Origin: G963668655 sp963668655
Lineage (GTDB): Bacteria; Myxococcota_A; SURF-8
Reading direction: 5' to 3'
Assembly (NCBI GenBank): GCA_963668655.2
Contig: CAXXPQ010000003.1
Location: 124,001-188,000, forward strand
Length of the DNA stretch: 64,000 bases
The notes under the pieces were generated by a model that worked only from the letters and a program-made list of their open reading frames with translations, did no database searches and was not told where the DNA came from. Positions 42,411-51,481 of this stretch are shown piece by piece; within the stretch, counting starts at the first letter, position 1, and each line of letters opens with the position of its first letter. Both the position numbers and the translations under genes were made by a program.

Positions 42411-44291
42411 TCAGAAGCGAAGGGTGATGCGTCCCTTGACGCCCTCGAAAGGCGGGATTTTCCGGCAGAAACCGCCGTAACAACGATAACTTCCGCGCAC
42501 CTGGCCGCCGAACACGGACAGCTCGATCATGTCCGAAAACAAACTTCGGATTTCCCCGGCGAAATAGTGCTCCGTGGCATCCTCGCCCTGATCCGGCAGA
42601 TAATCGAAATGTTGCAGCGTGTAAAGAAAACTGAGCGCAAACGCCCGGCGGAAGGTGTAGCCCAGCGTGACGTCGAAATCTTGCTCCATTTGAAGAAAGA
42701 GTTGATCGTCCTTGCGGATGTAAAAGACCTCGCCGTTCAGGACGTGACGCGCCAGGACGGGGACGGAGGCGCTGATCTTGGCGTGCAGCGTCTCCGCCAG
42801 TTCCTGCTTCGTATCGCTGTCGATTTCGTCGCGATAACCCGCGTCGAAGACCAGTTCCGCGTTCTTGATGTATTGCGTAAGGCCCGCGTAGACATGCCAG
42901 ATCCGGTCGCCCTGAAGATTTCCCGAACTTCCGAACCCGCCCAGACTGGTGGATCCGGTGGCGGCATGCTCGTTCAGCGTGAAGTAGAACGCGGCGTAAG
43001 GCTCCGTCCCGGTCTTTTCGAAATTGTAGTCCGCACGGACGCGGAACCCGTGGTCGTTGATGAAATCCCGATTGATTTCGATATCTTCCCGTTCGAGCGT
43101 GGGAACGTTGTTGTAATAGATATCCTCGAAAAACTCCAGATCGTCCGGAACTCTTTCCGCCGGAAGATTGTTGTAGCCGATCTTCGCATGTCCCCGGCGG
43201 AAAGCGAAATCCTTGTAAAGCTTGTATTCACCGTGCAAGGTAAAGTTCTCTATGTACGTGGAAATACTTCCGTAAACGCCGTAGCCGTCGTCTTCGACGA
43301 TCTCGAAATCATCGCCAAGTTCCGTCAACCGGCGTCCCGTGCGACGCAGATAATTTCCTTCTCCGTACAGGGAAACCACGCCGCCGATGTCCGGGAAATC
43401 AATGGAACCTCCGAAGATTTCCGTCTGTTTTTCCGGGATGAAGCGCTTTCTCCAATCCGATTCCAGCGCGCCGAAATCGGCATAAACCCCGTGCGCTCCC
43501 AGGGAAAACAGTTCTGCGATCCGCTGCTCGAAGCGCAGTCCGGCGATCATGTCTCCGGGATCTTGCTGTTGTCCCTCGTGATTGGGATCGATATTGATGG
43601 TGTTGGACAGACCGGCGAGCGCCTTCACCGAACTGTTTCCGGCGTTCAGTTCGAATTTCATGCCACGCAAAGTGTTGTCCAGAACGTCCTCGCCGTCCTT
43701 GCGCATGGCCAGAGCCAGTCCGCGGCCGAACGTAACGTAATAGTCCCCGGCGTCCACCCGCAAGAGTTTCGTATCGTACACGCCGTAAAACTTCTCGACG
43801 TTGAAATCGTTCGTGGACACGGGATTGTAAAGCAGCACCGGCGCGGGAATGGGGGCGATGGAATAGCGGCCGGCAGGAGGTTTGATCCGCGCGACCAGGG
43901 TATCCGGATAGTATTGCGCCTCGGCGCGCATGCCCAGCAGAAATTCCTTCAGCCGATAATCGACGGTCAGAATGTCCCGCAGTTTCACGAAATCATCGGG
44001 CAGGATTCGCGCGCTGTCCAGCGCCGCGTCGAAGGTATGGTTATGATGCCACTCCACTTTCAGGACGTTCTGGATGTTCCAGACGCTGTTGTCTCCAAGG
44101 AATTTCCAGAATCGATGGAACTTGCAGAGCCCTTTCGCGCTTCCCTCGACATCCGAGCAGTTGCGGATCGAATCGGCCAGTTCGCCGGCCGGCGGATTCG
44201 AATCCTCCGGCTTTTCCTCCGCGGCCCAACCGAAGGAAACCGGAAAAAGCAAGCAGAGAAACAGCCATGTCCATACCCGGCGATCCACCAT
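42411..44291 (-). CDS. Outer-membrane beta-barrel protein (DUF6029-like)
   Basis: 626 residues with a signal peptide (WLFLCLLFPVSFGWAA, cut near 23). The mature protein is made of many short amphipathic beta strands with aromatic girdles and ends in Phe (ITLRF), the outer-membrane insertion signal. The opening YYVTFGRGLALAM and related phrases resemble barrel proteins that accompany thioredoxin-like lipoproteins. It is third in a minus-strand operon after two redox lipoproteins, 13 bases after the TlpA gene. Its substrate is unknown. Family name is my best recollection; the barrel call is firm. Confidence 0.75.
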   Translation of the reverse strand: MVDRRVWTWLFLCLLFPVSFGWAAEEKPEDSNPPAGELADSIRNCSDVEGSAKGLCKFHRFWKFLGDNSVWNIQNVLKVEWHHNHTFDAALDSARILPDDFVKLRDILTVDYRLKEFLLGMRAEAQYYPDTLVARIKPPAGRYSIAPIPAPVLLYNPVSTNDFNVEKFYGVYDTKLLRVDAGDYYVTFGRGLALAMRKDGEDVLDNTLRGMKFELNAGNSSVKALAGLSNTINIDPNHEGQQQDPGDMIAGLRFEQRIAELFSLGAHGVYADFGALESDWRKRFIPEKQTEIFGGSIDFPDIGGVVSLYGEGNYLRRTGRRLTELGDDFEIVEDDGYGVYGSISTYIENFTLHGEYKLYKDFAFRRGHAKIGYNNLPAERVPDDLEFFEDIYYNNVPTLEREDIEINRDFINDHGFRVRADYNFEKTGTEPYAAFYFTLNEHAATGSTSLGGFGSSGNLQGDRIWHVYAGLTQYIKNAELVFDAGYRDEIDSDTKQELAETLHAKISASVPVLARHVLNGEVFYIRKDDQLFLQMEQDFDVTLGYTFRRAFALSFLYTLQHFDYLPDQGEDATEHYFAGEIRSLFSDMIELSVFGGQVRGSYRCYGGFCRKIPPFEGVKGRITLRF

Positions 44292-44304
44292 GATTTCTCC
44301 CGGC

Positions 44305-44886
44305 TTATTCGTCCATCACGGAACGAATGAGCTTTTCGATTTCCAGATGCTCGCCCGCCGTAAACCCCCGCTGGATGAAGCGCTGCCGCCCCTGCCGGTC
44401 GATGAGCACCGCGAAGGGCAGTTCCTGGCTGGGATTGTAGCGGGATCCCACTTTGTTCTCGGGGTCGAAGAGAACCGGATAGGACGCTTTCATGGAACGC
44501 ACTTTCGAAATCGCCTTGGAGCGCCTCTTGGAGGCCTCGACATTGATGGCCAGCATCTCGAATCCTTCTTCGGAAAGCCGGTCCCGAATCTCCTTCATGT
44601 ACGTCAATTCCATCAGGCAGGCATGGCACCAGGTCGCCCAGAAACTGACCCAGACCACCTTGCCCTTGTAATCCGACAACGAGACCTTGCGTCCCTCCAG
44701 GTCTTTCAAGGAAAAATCGGACGCCGCCACGGGCGCGCCGAGCTTTTCCGTATGCGTCTCTTCCGGAGCGGCCGCTTGCGGCGCTTCCGTCACGGAAGGA
44801 TCCGGTTTTGCTTCGATTTTCCCGGCGGAACAGGACCAGAGCCCGATCCCCAGAACCACGGCGAACAGAACGGCGTGTATCTTCAT
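44305..44886 (-). CDS. TlpA/ResA-like thioredoxin lipoprotein
   Basis: 193 residues from ATG 44886 (AAGGGAG seven bases ahead). Lipoprotein signal ending LWSC, a linker rich in Pro/Glu, then a thioredoxin fold with active site WCHAC and the cis-Pro segment LPFAVLIDR. Such proteins reduce or oxidise disulfides outside the inner membrane. It sits between a second redox lipoprotein gene (22-base gap) and a barrel gene, suggesting a shared envelope process. Confidence 0.9.
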   Translation of the reverse strand: MKIHAVLFAVVLGIGLWSCSAGKIEAKPDPSVTEAPQAAAPEETHTEKLGAPVAASDFSLKDLEGRKVSLSDYKGKVVWVSFWATWCHACLMELTYMKEIRDRLSEEGFEMLAINVEASKRRSKAISKVRSMKASYPVLFDPENKVGSRYNPSQELPFAVLIDRQGRQRFIQRGFTAGEHLEIEKLIRSVMDE

Positions 44887-44908
44887 GTACATTCTCCCTT
44901 CCAACGCA

Positions 44909-45565
44909 TCACTCCTCGTTCATGATCGCGGTGATGTTGTCGCGGATCGTGTGGGGAACATCCCCCTCCAACAGGAAACGGATTTTCATTTCGCCATCCA
45001 GAACGATGTTCAACGGAGTGGAATACTCGTATCCGCCCTGCTGAATGGCGGGATGATAGTCCAGGAAGTAATTGTCCGCGTCGATCAGAACGGGGAACGT
45101 GACCTCGTACTGCTCTTTCCATCCGGAACAGAAGGATTCCGTCACGTCGCCGCCCGAGTTGTTCTGAAAAAGAGGCTGGACGATGACGAGACCGTCGTCC
45201 GCGAGTTCCTCGTACCATTCCTGGAGCGTCGGGGTTTCCCGCCGGCAGACGGAACACCAGCCCGCGCTGTGATTGATCATGACGGCCTTGGCGGATCCGT
45301 AGAAGTCGCTGAGACGTATGGAGTTTCCCGCGCAGTCCCTCATGGTGAAATCTTCCATGGTCTCGCCGTAGGTATAGCCGTAGGGCCCTTCCGGGTAATC
45401 GCCGCTCGAAGCATCCGTATCGCCGTCGTCCACGGAGGAATCGCCATCGACACAGCCTTCGCCGACGTATTTTTCGCAGGCGGTCGCCAACATCAGCAGC
45501 AGGATCGATAAAAGGGAAAAAGAGATGAATCGACGGCGTCGTCGAGCGAATCGCGGGCTTCTCAT
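44909..45565 (-). CDS. Redoxin-type lipoprotein
   Basis: 218 residues from ATG 45565. A very basic start (RFARRRRRF), hydrophobic core and Cys (MLATACEKY) mark a lipoprotein. An Asp/Ser-rich linker (DGDSSVDDGDTDASSG) precedes a peroxiredoxin/TlpA-like domain with active site WCSVC. It resembles redox lipoproteins of myxobacteria. First gene of the three-gene redox/barrel operon; strong promoter at 45622-45650. Confidence 0.82.
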   Translation of the reverse strand: MRSPRFARRRRRFISFSLLSILLLMLATACEKYVGEGCVDGDSSVDDGDTDASSGDYPEGPYGYTYGETMEDFTMRDCAGNSIRLSDFYGSAKAVMINHSAGWCSVCRRETPTLQEWYEELADDGLVIVQPLFQNNSGGDVTESFCSGWKEQYEVTFPVLIDADNYFLDYHPAIQQGGYEYSTPLNIVLDGEMKIRFLLEGDVPHTIRDNITAIMNEE

Positions 45566-45621
45566 GGGCGGATTTCCTCCGAACCTATGCGGGACGTAAG
45601 TCCCATGAATCAGGGGGAAAA

Positions 45622-45650
45622 CCGATACCATGGCTTTCAAGGCATGTCAA
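45622..45650 (-). promoter_or_regulatory. Promoter of the redoxin-TlpA-barrel operon
   Basis: Minus strand TTGACA (45650-45645), 17-base spacer, TATCGG (45627-45622). Confidence 0.65.
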
Positions 45651-45748
45651 GGGTTTGCATCGGCCGAGCGCCGTACCGGCCCGTTCGACTCCCGTTTTCC
45701 GATAGGAATAATCCCCCCGAACGCTTTCACGCCACCGGCAAAGATCAT

Positions 45749-45777
45749 TTGACACTCCCCACCCTTTGGAGTACATC
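45749..45777 (+). promoter_or_regulatory. Promoter of the thi operon
   Basis: TTGACA (45749-45754), 17-base spacer, TACATC (45772-45777), 80 bases ahead of thiS. The leader shows no TPP riboswitch core. Confidence 0.5.
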
Positions 45778-45857
45778 TTGTTTCGAGTCGCAAGGCGAAA
45801 CCCGCATCCGGTAAGCGCACGAGGCCGTTATCGTTCGTGGAGGCTTGGGAGTTTGGC

Positions 45858-46058
45858 ATGAAAATCAAGTTGAACGGCTCCTGGAAGGAATACCCCGAAC
45901 CGCTTTCCGTGGACGCCCTTCTTGATGAAGAAGAAATCCGAAGGGATTACATGGCGGTGGAGCGCAATGGAAAGGTTCTGCCCAAACGTCTGTTCTCCCA
46001 GACGGTTCTTGCAGAGGGCGACGTGCTGGAAATCGTCAAACTCGTCGGGGGCGGATAG
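45858..46058 (+). CDS. thiS: Sulfur carrier protein ThiS
   Basis: 66 residues from ATG 45858. Ubiquitin-like fold with AVERNGKVLP and the terminal Gly-Gly (KLVGGG) that is thiocarboxylated to carry sulfur for the thiazole ring of thiamine. It precedes thiG by 60 bases. The activating enzyme ThiF and the glycine-side enzymes ThiH or ThiO are not in this window. Confidence 0.95.
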   Translation: MKIKLNGSWKEYPEPLSVDALLDEEEIRRDYMAVERNGKVLPKRLFSQTVLAEGDVLEIVKLVGGG

Positions 46059-46118
46059 ATTCCCGTCCCCATCGGCGTTCCACGATCCTTTCCCCTTTCA
46101 CCCAAAGGAGTTCATATC

Positions 46119-46919
46119 ATGGCGGAAAACGTAAATCTGTTGCAGGACGATCGGCTGAAGATCGGGAAATACACCTTTCGTAGCCGTCTGCTCATCGGGA
46201 CGGGCAAATACAAGGATTTCCAGGAAACAAAGGACGCCATCGAGCTGACCGGGGCGGATGTCGTCACCGTGGCCGTTCGTCGGATCGAGATGACCCGCAA
46301 GGAAGGCGAAGAGTTCATCTTCGATTACCTCGACCCCAAAAAATACACGATTCTGCCCAACACCGCCGGCTGTTACACGGCAAAGGACGCGGTGCGCACC
46401 GCGCAGCTCGCCCGGGAAGCCCTGGACACCGATCTCATCAAGCTGGAAGTCATCGGGGATCAGAAAACGCTGTATCCGGACAACGAAGGACTACTCCAGG
46501 CCGCCGAGGAACTGGTGAAGGACGGTTTCACCGTGCTGCCGTACTGCGGCGACGATCCGATCCTGGCCCGCAAGCTGGAAGATCTGGGATGCGCGGCGGT
46601 GATGCCTCTGGCGGCGCCCATCGGAAGCGGACTGGGCGTCTGCAACCCCTACAGCATCAAGATCATCCTGGAACAGGCCAAGGTGCCGATCATCGTGGAC
46701 GCCGGCGTGGGAACCGCCTCGGACGCGGCCCTCGCCATGGAACTGGGCGTGGACGGCCTGCTGATGAACACCGCCGTGGCCGGAGCCAGGGATCCGATGA
46801 AAATGGCCCTGGCCATGAAATACGCCGTGGAGGCCGGGCGGCTGGCTTACCTGGCCGGACGGATTCCCAGAAAACTGTACGCCACCGCCTCCTCTCCGCT
46901 GACGGGCGTCATCGAATAA
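46119..46919 (+). CDS. thiG: Thiazole synthase
   Basis: 266 residues, normal ThiG length, TIM barrel. Landmarks: YTFRSRLLIGTGKY at the start, the Schiff-base Lys region VKLEVI-like (LIKLEVIGDQKTLYPD), MPLAAPIGSGLG and GVDGLLMNTAVAGARDP. It forms the thiazole phosphate from ThiS thiocarboxylate, deoxyxylulose phosphate and dehydroglycine. Followed after one base by thiE. Confidence 0.97.
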   Translation: MAENVNLLQDDRLKIGKYTFRSRLLIGTGKYKDFQETKDAIELTGADVVTVAVRRIEMTRKEGEEFIFDYLDPKKYTILPNTAGCYTAKDAVRTAQLAREALDTDLIKLEVIGDQKTLYPDNEGLLQAAEELVKDGFTVLPYCGDDPILARKLEDLGCAAVMPLAAPIGSGLGVCNPYSIKIILEQAKVPIIVDAGVGTASDAALAMELGVDGLLMNTAVAGARDPMKMALAMKYAVEAGRLAYLAGRIPRKLYATASSPLTGVIE

Positions 46920-46920
46920 C

Positions 46921-47547
46921 ATGTCCGCCGTTTCCGAAACGGTCTACCTCATCACGGACAGAAAATCCGTGGCGGGACGGTCGCTCGAATCCGTGCTGAA
47001 AAGCGCGCTGGAAGGCGGCGTCCGGATGATCCAGCTTCGGGAAAAGGATCTGACGGACGGCGAACTCGAGGCCCTGGCGGTTTCCGTTCGCGAATTGTGC
47101 GACGCATTCGAGGCGAAGTTGATCGTCAACGGCAATTTCGCGGTGGCTCGGCAGGCGAAGGCGGACGGCGTTCACGTCCCGTTCTCCGCCGTCTCGGAGA
47201 TCGCGAAATACAAGGCCGAAGCGGGCCGCGATTTTCTGGTGGGCGTCTCCACCCACGCCGTGGAGGAGGCCGTCCAGGCCGAGAAAAACGGAGCGGATTT
47301 CGTCACCTGCGGCCCGGTGTACGAAACCCCCAGTAAAATCAAGTACGGAGCGCCCCTGGGGCCGGAAAAGGTCGGCGCGGCCTCGCGGGCCTGCCGCATT
47401 CCCGTTTTCGGGCTCGGAGGCGTGACGCCGGAAAAGATCCCCGAGATGCGACGGTACGGTATCGCACGGGCCGCCATGATCGGCGCGGTGCTGAAAGCGA
47501 AGGATCCCCGGGCGGCCGCCGTAAATTTCCGAAAGGCGTTGGCTTGA
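46921..47547 (+). CDS. thiE: Thiamine-phosphate synthase
   Basis: 208 residues, TIM barrel joining HMP pyrophosphate and thiazole phosphate. Characteristic pieces: TVYLITDRK, MIQLREKDLTDGEL, DGVHVPFS, GVSTHAVEEAVQAEKNGADFVTCG and GLGGVTPEKI. Its ATG lies one base after the thiG stop. A Nudix gene follows after one base. Confidence 0.93.
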   Translation: MSAVSETVYLITDRKSVAGRSLESVLKSALEGGVRMIQLREKDLTDGELEALAVSVRELCDAFEAKLIVNGNFAVARQAKADGVHVPFSAVSEIAKYKAEAGRDFLVGVSTHAVEEAVQAEKNGADFVTCGPVYETPSKIKYGAPLGPEKVGAASRACRIPVFGLGGVTPEKIPEMRRYGIARAAMIGAVLKAKDPRAAAVNFRKALA

Positions 47548-47548
47548 A

Positions 47549-48166
47549 ATGCCGGAAAAAGTGATACAGGAAATCGAGCGACGTCTGAAGGCGTTCGAAG
47601 CGAGAGATCTTCCCCCGGAACTGGCTTCGCAACTGCGCCCGTCGGCCATCGTGCTTCCCCTCTTCGCGGACGATGAACGGGTGCACGTTCTTCTGACCAA
47701 ACGCACGCAGAAAGTCCGCCATCACAAGGGGCAGATCAGCTTTCCGGGCGGGCGGCTGGAGGACGAAGAAACGTTGCAGGATTGCGCCCTGCGGGAGACG
47801 GAGGAAGAGATCGGCGTATCCACGGACAAGATCCGGCTTCTCGGGCGGCTGGACGAAACCCCCGTCATCAGCGGCTATCGCATCACGCCCTTCGTCGGGA
47901 CGATTCCCTATCCATCCGCTCTGGACCTGTCCGAAGACGAAATCGATTCCGTCATCACCGCCCCGCTTGCGGATTTTCTCCGGCCGGAAGCTCACTCGAT
48001 GGATGTGAAGGAATACCTGGGCCGTCCCTATTCCATTCATTTTTACGAGGTCGCCGGAGAGACGGTCTGGGGCGCGACGGGCCGCATCATGGCGCAGTTC
48101 CTCAAGATCGCCTTCGACTACGTTCCCCGATCCTACGCCGATTTTCTGGAGGAGTACGGAAGCTAA
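47549..48166 (+). CDS. Nudix hydrolase, CoA-pyrophosphatase (NudL) type
   Basis: 205 residues. LLTKRTQKVRHHKGQISFPGG followed by the Nudix box GRLEDEETLQDCALRETEEEIG is the signature of the CoA diphosphatase (NudL/YeaB) group. It would trim CoA or CoA esters to phosphopantetheine in the cytoplasm. Last gene of the thi operon; its stop overlaps the convergent kdsC-kdsB stop by four bases. Confidence 0.9.
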   Translation: MPEKVIQEIERRLKAFEARDLPPELASQLRPSAIVLPLFADDERVHVLLTKRTQKVRHHKGQISFPGGRLEDEETLQDCALRETEEEIGVSTDKIRLLGRLDETPVISGYRITPFVGTIPYPSALDLSEDEIDSVITAPLADFLRPEAHSMDVKEYLGRPYSIHFYEVAGETVWGATGRIMAQFLKIAFDYVPRSYADFLEEYGS

Positions 48167-49383
48167 GCCTGAGTATTTCCATCGGCGTGCGGATCGTCAA
48201 GATCCTCCGGGACATTGACGGCGCGGCAATCCGTATCGAAACGGAAGACGTGCATACTCTCGCCATGTTCCAGAACCCTCAACTGCTCCAGCCTTTCCAA
48301 AGACTCCAATTCTCCGGGCGGCCGGTTCGCATAGGTCCGCAAAGCCTCTTCCCTGAAGGCGTAAATCCCCAGATGCCGTAGAAAACCGGGGGTCGAATCC
48401 GTCCGATTGGGAAGCGCCGAGCGGGAAAAATACAAGGCCCGTCCGCTCGCGTCGGTGACGACTTTCACGATGTTGGGATCTTGCAGCAAACGGGGATCCC
48501 GGCAGTTCGCCGCCAGCGTCGCCGTCTGCAACAGCGGATTCGCGATCATTTCCATTTTCAGGATTTCGATCGCCTCGGCCGGAAGAAACGGCTCGTCGGC
48601 CTGAATGTCGATGACGATATCCGCCCGTACGTTCCGGGCGACTTCCGCAGAGCGCTCCAATCCGTTCCGGCAGTCCCGGCTCGTCATCACCGCTCGGCAG
48701 CCATGCGCCTCGCACGCCTCCAGGATGCGCCGATCGTCCGTGGCCACGAGAACCTCGTCCAGCCCGGCCCGCCGAGCGTTTTCGCAGGTGCAAACGACCA
48801 TGGGAATTCCATCGATGGGTTGCAGCGCCTTGCCGGGAAAGCGCCTGGACTCGTATCTTGCCGGAATGACGCCCAGAACCCGATCTTTGCCCTTTTTGGC
48901 GTTCAGCAGAAGATCGCACACTTCCCGGATGGCTCCACGCCCTCCGTGCCTTCTCGTGATGTAATCCACCTCGCGCTTCAGTTCCGAAACGGCGTTGGCC
49001 ACGGCGACCGAGAATCCCACCCGACGCAGCACAGGAAGATCCAGGAAATCGTCGCCCACGTAGGCCACTTCCTCGAAGGATAGCCCGCGCTTCTCGCAAA
49101 TGGCCGTCAGCGCGCCGAGTTTGTCCGCCTCCCCTCGCGTAAGATCTTCGATTCCCAGAAGTTTCGCCCGCGCCAGAATCACCTTGGATTTGTTGAAGGT
49201 GATGATGGCCGCCCGGATCCCGCCTTCCTGGAGGATCTTCAGTCCGTAGCCGTCGTGGGCGTCGAAACGCTTCAGGACTTCCCCGGTTTCGTCGTAGATC
49301 ATGCCGCCGTCCGTAAGGACGCCATCGACATCCATGGCCAGCATCTTGATTTTACGGAGTTTTTCCCGTACATCCTGTTTCAT
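48163..49383 (-). CDS. Fused Kdo-8-phosphate phosphatase and CMP-Kdo synthetase
   Basis: 406 residues from ATG 49383. Residues 1-165 are a KdsC-type HAD phosphatase (nucleophile D18, D20 in MDVDGVLTDG, GDD at 110-112). Residues 168-406 are a KdsB-type cytidylyltransferase (VIPARYESRRFPGK, DIQADEPFL, HLGIYAF, ESLERLEQLR, VNVPEDL). Together they turn Kdo-8-phosphate into CMP-Kdo for lipid A-core. The two are normally separate genes. In the HAD part the usual ITGR loop reads ITFN. Confidence 0.9.
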   Translation of the reverse strand: MKQDVREKLRKIKMLAMDVDGVLTDGGMIYDETGEVLKRFDAHDGYGLKILQEGGIRAAIITFNKSKVILARAKLLGIEDLTRGEADKLGALTAICEKRGLSFEEVAYVGDDFLDLPVLRRVGFSVAVANAVSELKREVDYITRRHGGRGAIREVCDLLLNAKKGKDRVLGVIPARYESRRFPGKALQPIDGIPMVVCTCENARRAGLDEVLVATDDRRILEACEAHGCRAVMTSRDCRNGLERSAEVARNVRADIVIDIQADEPFLPAEAIEILKMEMIANPLLQTATLAANCRDPRLLQDPNIVKVVTDASGRALYFSRSALPNRTDSTPGFLRHLGIYAFREEALRTYANRPPGELESLERLEQLRVLEHGESMHVFRFDTDCRAVNVPEDLDDPHADGNTQA

Positions 49384-49535
49384 GCCGATCGTTTCCTTTA
49401 TCGAAAAGACAATCGGAACCTTCGGTCCCGACGAGTTCGAATATCCGATGATTCGTATTGGGAAAACCTTCCCGCTTCCCGGGAACTCCACCCGAGAGAT
49501 ATCCAGAGGTTTTTTTGTATTCCCATATCCGTTCG

Positions 49536-50210
49536 TTATTTCAAGGGAATATGAATGCTCGCGGCCAGGCCGGAAGGCTTGGAATTCTCCAGCAGCAGAC
49601 GCGCTCCAAGCCGTTCAGCCAGCCGTTTCGCCAACGCCAGCCCCAGCCCGGACCCCACCACACCCAGTTCCCTGGCCCGATCTCCCCGGCAGAAAGGCTT
49701 TGTCAGATCGGCAAGACGTTCCGGTGGAATTCCCGGGCCGTCATCGCGAACGGTGATGGCGACCTCGTTTTCGCCCGCTTCCGCTTCCATGCGGACGGTC
49801 GATCCCCGACCGGAATACAGAATGGCGTTTTGCAGCAGATTGTCAAGAATCCGCTCCAGCAGAAACGGATCCGACCACACGGACAATCCGGCGGCTGTTT
49901 CCTCTCTTTCCAATCGGACGAAATGCTCCACGGCCAGATCCCGGTTTCTCTCCACCAACTCGAACAGCATCTCGCCCACGGCCAGCGAGACGGATTCCGG
50001 CGGATCGCCATCGGTTTCCGGCCCCGCCAAAAGAATGAACCGGCGAACCATGGCTTCCATTCGGGTGATCTCGCGCTGCATGGCGTCCAGGGCCTCGCTG
50101 TCCGGCTGGCAGCACAACCCGGCTTTCGCCAGGGCGAACCGCATCCTCGCAAGCGGAGCGCGAAACTCGTGAATGGCCAAGGCGAGTAAGGATTCCGATT
50201 CTCGGGACAT
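49536..50210 (-). CDS. Small histidine kinase without sensor domain
   Basis: 224 residues from ATG 50210. HisKA box with phosphoacceptor His in LAIHEFRAPLARMRFAL, then HATPase with N-box LLQNAILYS, DDGPGIPPERL and GSGLGLALAK. There is no membrane, PAS or GAF region before the H-box, so the signal must come from a partner protein. No response regulator gene is adjacent. A terminator separates it from the OmpA-like gene. Confidence 0.85.
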   Translation of the reverse strand: MSRESESLLALAIHEFRAPLARMRFALAKAGLCCQPDSEALDAMQREITRMEAMVRRFILLAGPETDGDPPESVSLAVGEMLFELVERNRDLAVEHFVRLEREETAAGLSVWSDPFLLERILDNLLQNAILYSGRGSTVRMEAEAGENEVAITVRDDGPGIPPERLADLTKPFCRGDRARELGVVGSGLGLALAKRLAERLGARLLLENSKPSGLAASIHIPLK

Positions 50211-50253
50211 GATGTTCGCTTTCGGAAATTCGGCAAATCCTTCCATGGAAAAG

Positions 50254-50281
50254 AAAAAGCGCCGGAACGGTCCCGACGCTT
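50254..50281 (-). terminator. Terminator of the OmpA-like lipoprotein gene
   Basis: Stem AAGCGTCGG/CCGGCGCTT on the minus strand (one G-T pair), 7-base loop, then TTTTTC. Confidence 0.75.
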
Positions 50282-50302
50282 GGAATTCCAACCGGCGAAC
50301 GC

Positions 50303-51370
50303 TTACTTGGCGTCTGCGGCTTTTTCCTCCGGCTTTTCCGGGTCCGCAGGAGGCGCCACCGGCTGCAACGCGGGAGTCGGAACGGCGGCCTCTTCCGCCT
50401 TCGGTGTCTTCGGACTGTCCGCGGGCGGATTTTCCGGCTGGGCCTCGACGGGAGCGGCCGCCGGATTCACGGGCGCTTCTTTCGATTCGGGCGCTTCCGC
50501 CGCCTGCTTCTCCGCCGCCTCGGCGGCCGCCGCTTCCTGTTCCGAAAGTTTGCGATCGAAATCGGCCTTCGTGGCGAAGAACAGATCCTTGCCGTTGGGA
50601 AGAATCGTGATCTCGAAACGATTGTCGGCCTCGGGCGCGTTCTCGACGGCCAGCGGATAGGCCGATCCGGCGGGAGCCAGCAAATACGCCGCTCCGGGGA
50701 AACCGGCCTTTACCAAGTGTTTCTCGAACGAGCGGGCGTTCCTGGCGCTTTGGGCCTGGGTCTTGTCCTTGGGCGCCTTCTTTCCCTTTTTCTTCTTCGC
50801 CGTCTCCATGGCCTTCTGCACATGGGAGGTAATCAGAAAATGCCGCCCCTCGATGGTTTTCAGGACGTTCACGATTTTCGGAACCAGTTCCTTGAGTTTT
50901 TTCCCGTTCAGAGACGCCTTGTTCTTCTTGAACTTGAACGCCTGGTCGTGAGGAACGACGATCGTCAGCAGTCCGTCCCTCACCTCCAGTTTCACCGCCT
51001 TTTCGGCCAGCAGATCGACGAATTTTTCCTGAAGAGAAGAATACAGCGACAGACGCTCGTTTTCGCGCATTTCCAGGCGCTTCGCGAGGGTCACGAGAAC
51101 TTCCTTTTCACTGAGTTCCCGCTTCAGCAGAGAAACGTCCTCGCCTTTTTCCTGGAGCTGCCCGATCATCTCGGCGTTCTGGATCTTGCATCTTTCGAGA
51201 TCCGCCTGGGTTTCGGTCAACCCTTCGTTGGAGAGAAGCAGCGCCTGCTCCTTGGCCGCTTTTTCCTGGATGACTTTGTCATACAGGCTTTTATCCACCT
51301 TGGCTCCGCAAGCGTTCAGTACGAAAGCGAGCAGGAGCAATACGGAAGCCAGAAAAGTCGTCTTTCTCAT
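50303..51370 (-). CDS. OmpA/MotB-like lipoprotein
   Basis: 355 residues. Lipoprotein signal ends LNAC (near 21). A long coiled coil (about 30-115) leads to a peptidoglycan-binding OmpA-like domain (about 115-260; DNRFEITILP closes it), interrupted by a Lys-rich loop (AKKKKGKKAPK). The C-terminal 100 residues are Ala/Pro/Glu-rich and probably disordered. It may tether the outer membrane to the wall. Single gene with promoter at 51395-51423. Confidence 0.75.
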   Translation of the reverse strand: MRKTTFLASVLLLLAFVLNACGAKVDKSLYDKVIQEKAAKEQALLLSNEGLTETQADLERCKIQNAEMIGQLQEKGEDVSLLKRELSEKEVLVTLAKRLEMRENERLSLYSSLQEKFVDLLAEKAVKLEVRDGLLTIVVPHDQAFKFKKNKASLNGKKLKELVPKIVNVLKTIEGRHFLITSHVQKAMETAKKKKGKKAPKDKTQAQSARNARSFEKHLVKAGFPGAAYLLAPAGSAYPLAVENAPEADNRFEITILPNGKDLFFATKADFDRKLSEQEAAAAEAAEKQAAEAPESKEAPVNPAAAPVEAQPENPPADSPKTPKAEEAAVPTPALQPVAPPADPEKPEEKAADAK

Positions 51371-51394
51371 GAAACCCTCCAGTTCTCTTCAGAA

Positions 51395-51423
51395 TTTATC
51401 GGATCGTTTCGCGATGCATGCAA
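51395..51423 (-). promoter_or_regulatory. Promoter of the OmpA-like gene
   Basis: Minus strand TTGCAT (51423-51418), 17-base spacer, GATAAA (51400-51395). A palindrome ATGACA-N5-TGTCAT lies just upstream at 51428-51444. Confidence 0.45.
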
Positions 51424-51481
51424 GATGATGACATAGTTTGTCATTTCCGGTCAAGACATTCCTGCAAGTCCCCTAAAATCT

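Noticed and set aside
42567..44330. 587-codon plus-strand frame opposite the barrel gene
   Set aside because: No ribosome site or family; the barrel gene has signal peptide and C-terminal Phe.
45566..45857. TPP riboswitch before thiS
   Set aside because: The conserved CUGAGA and related core sequences were not found in the leader.
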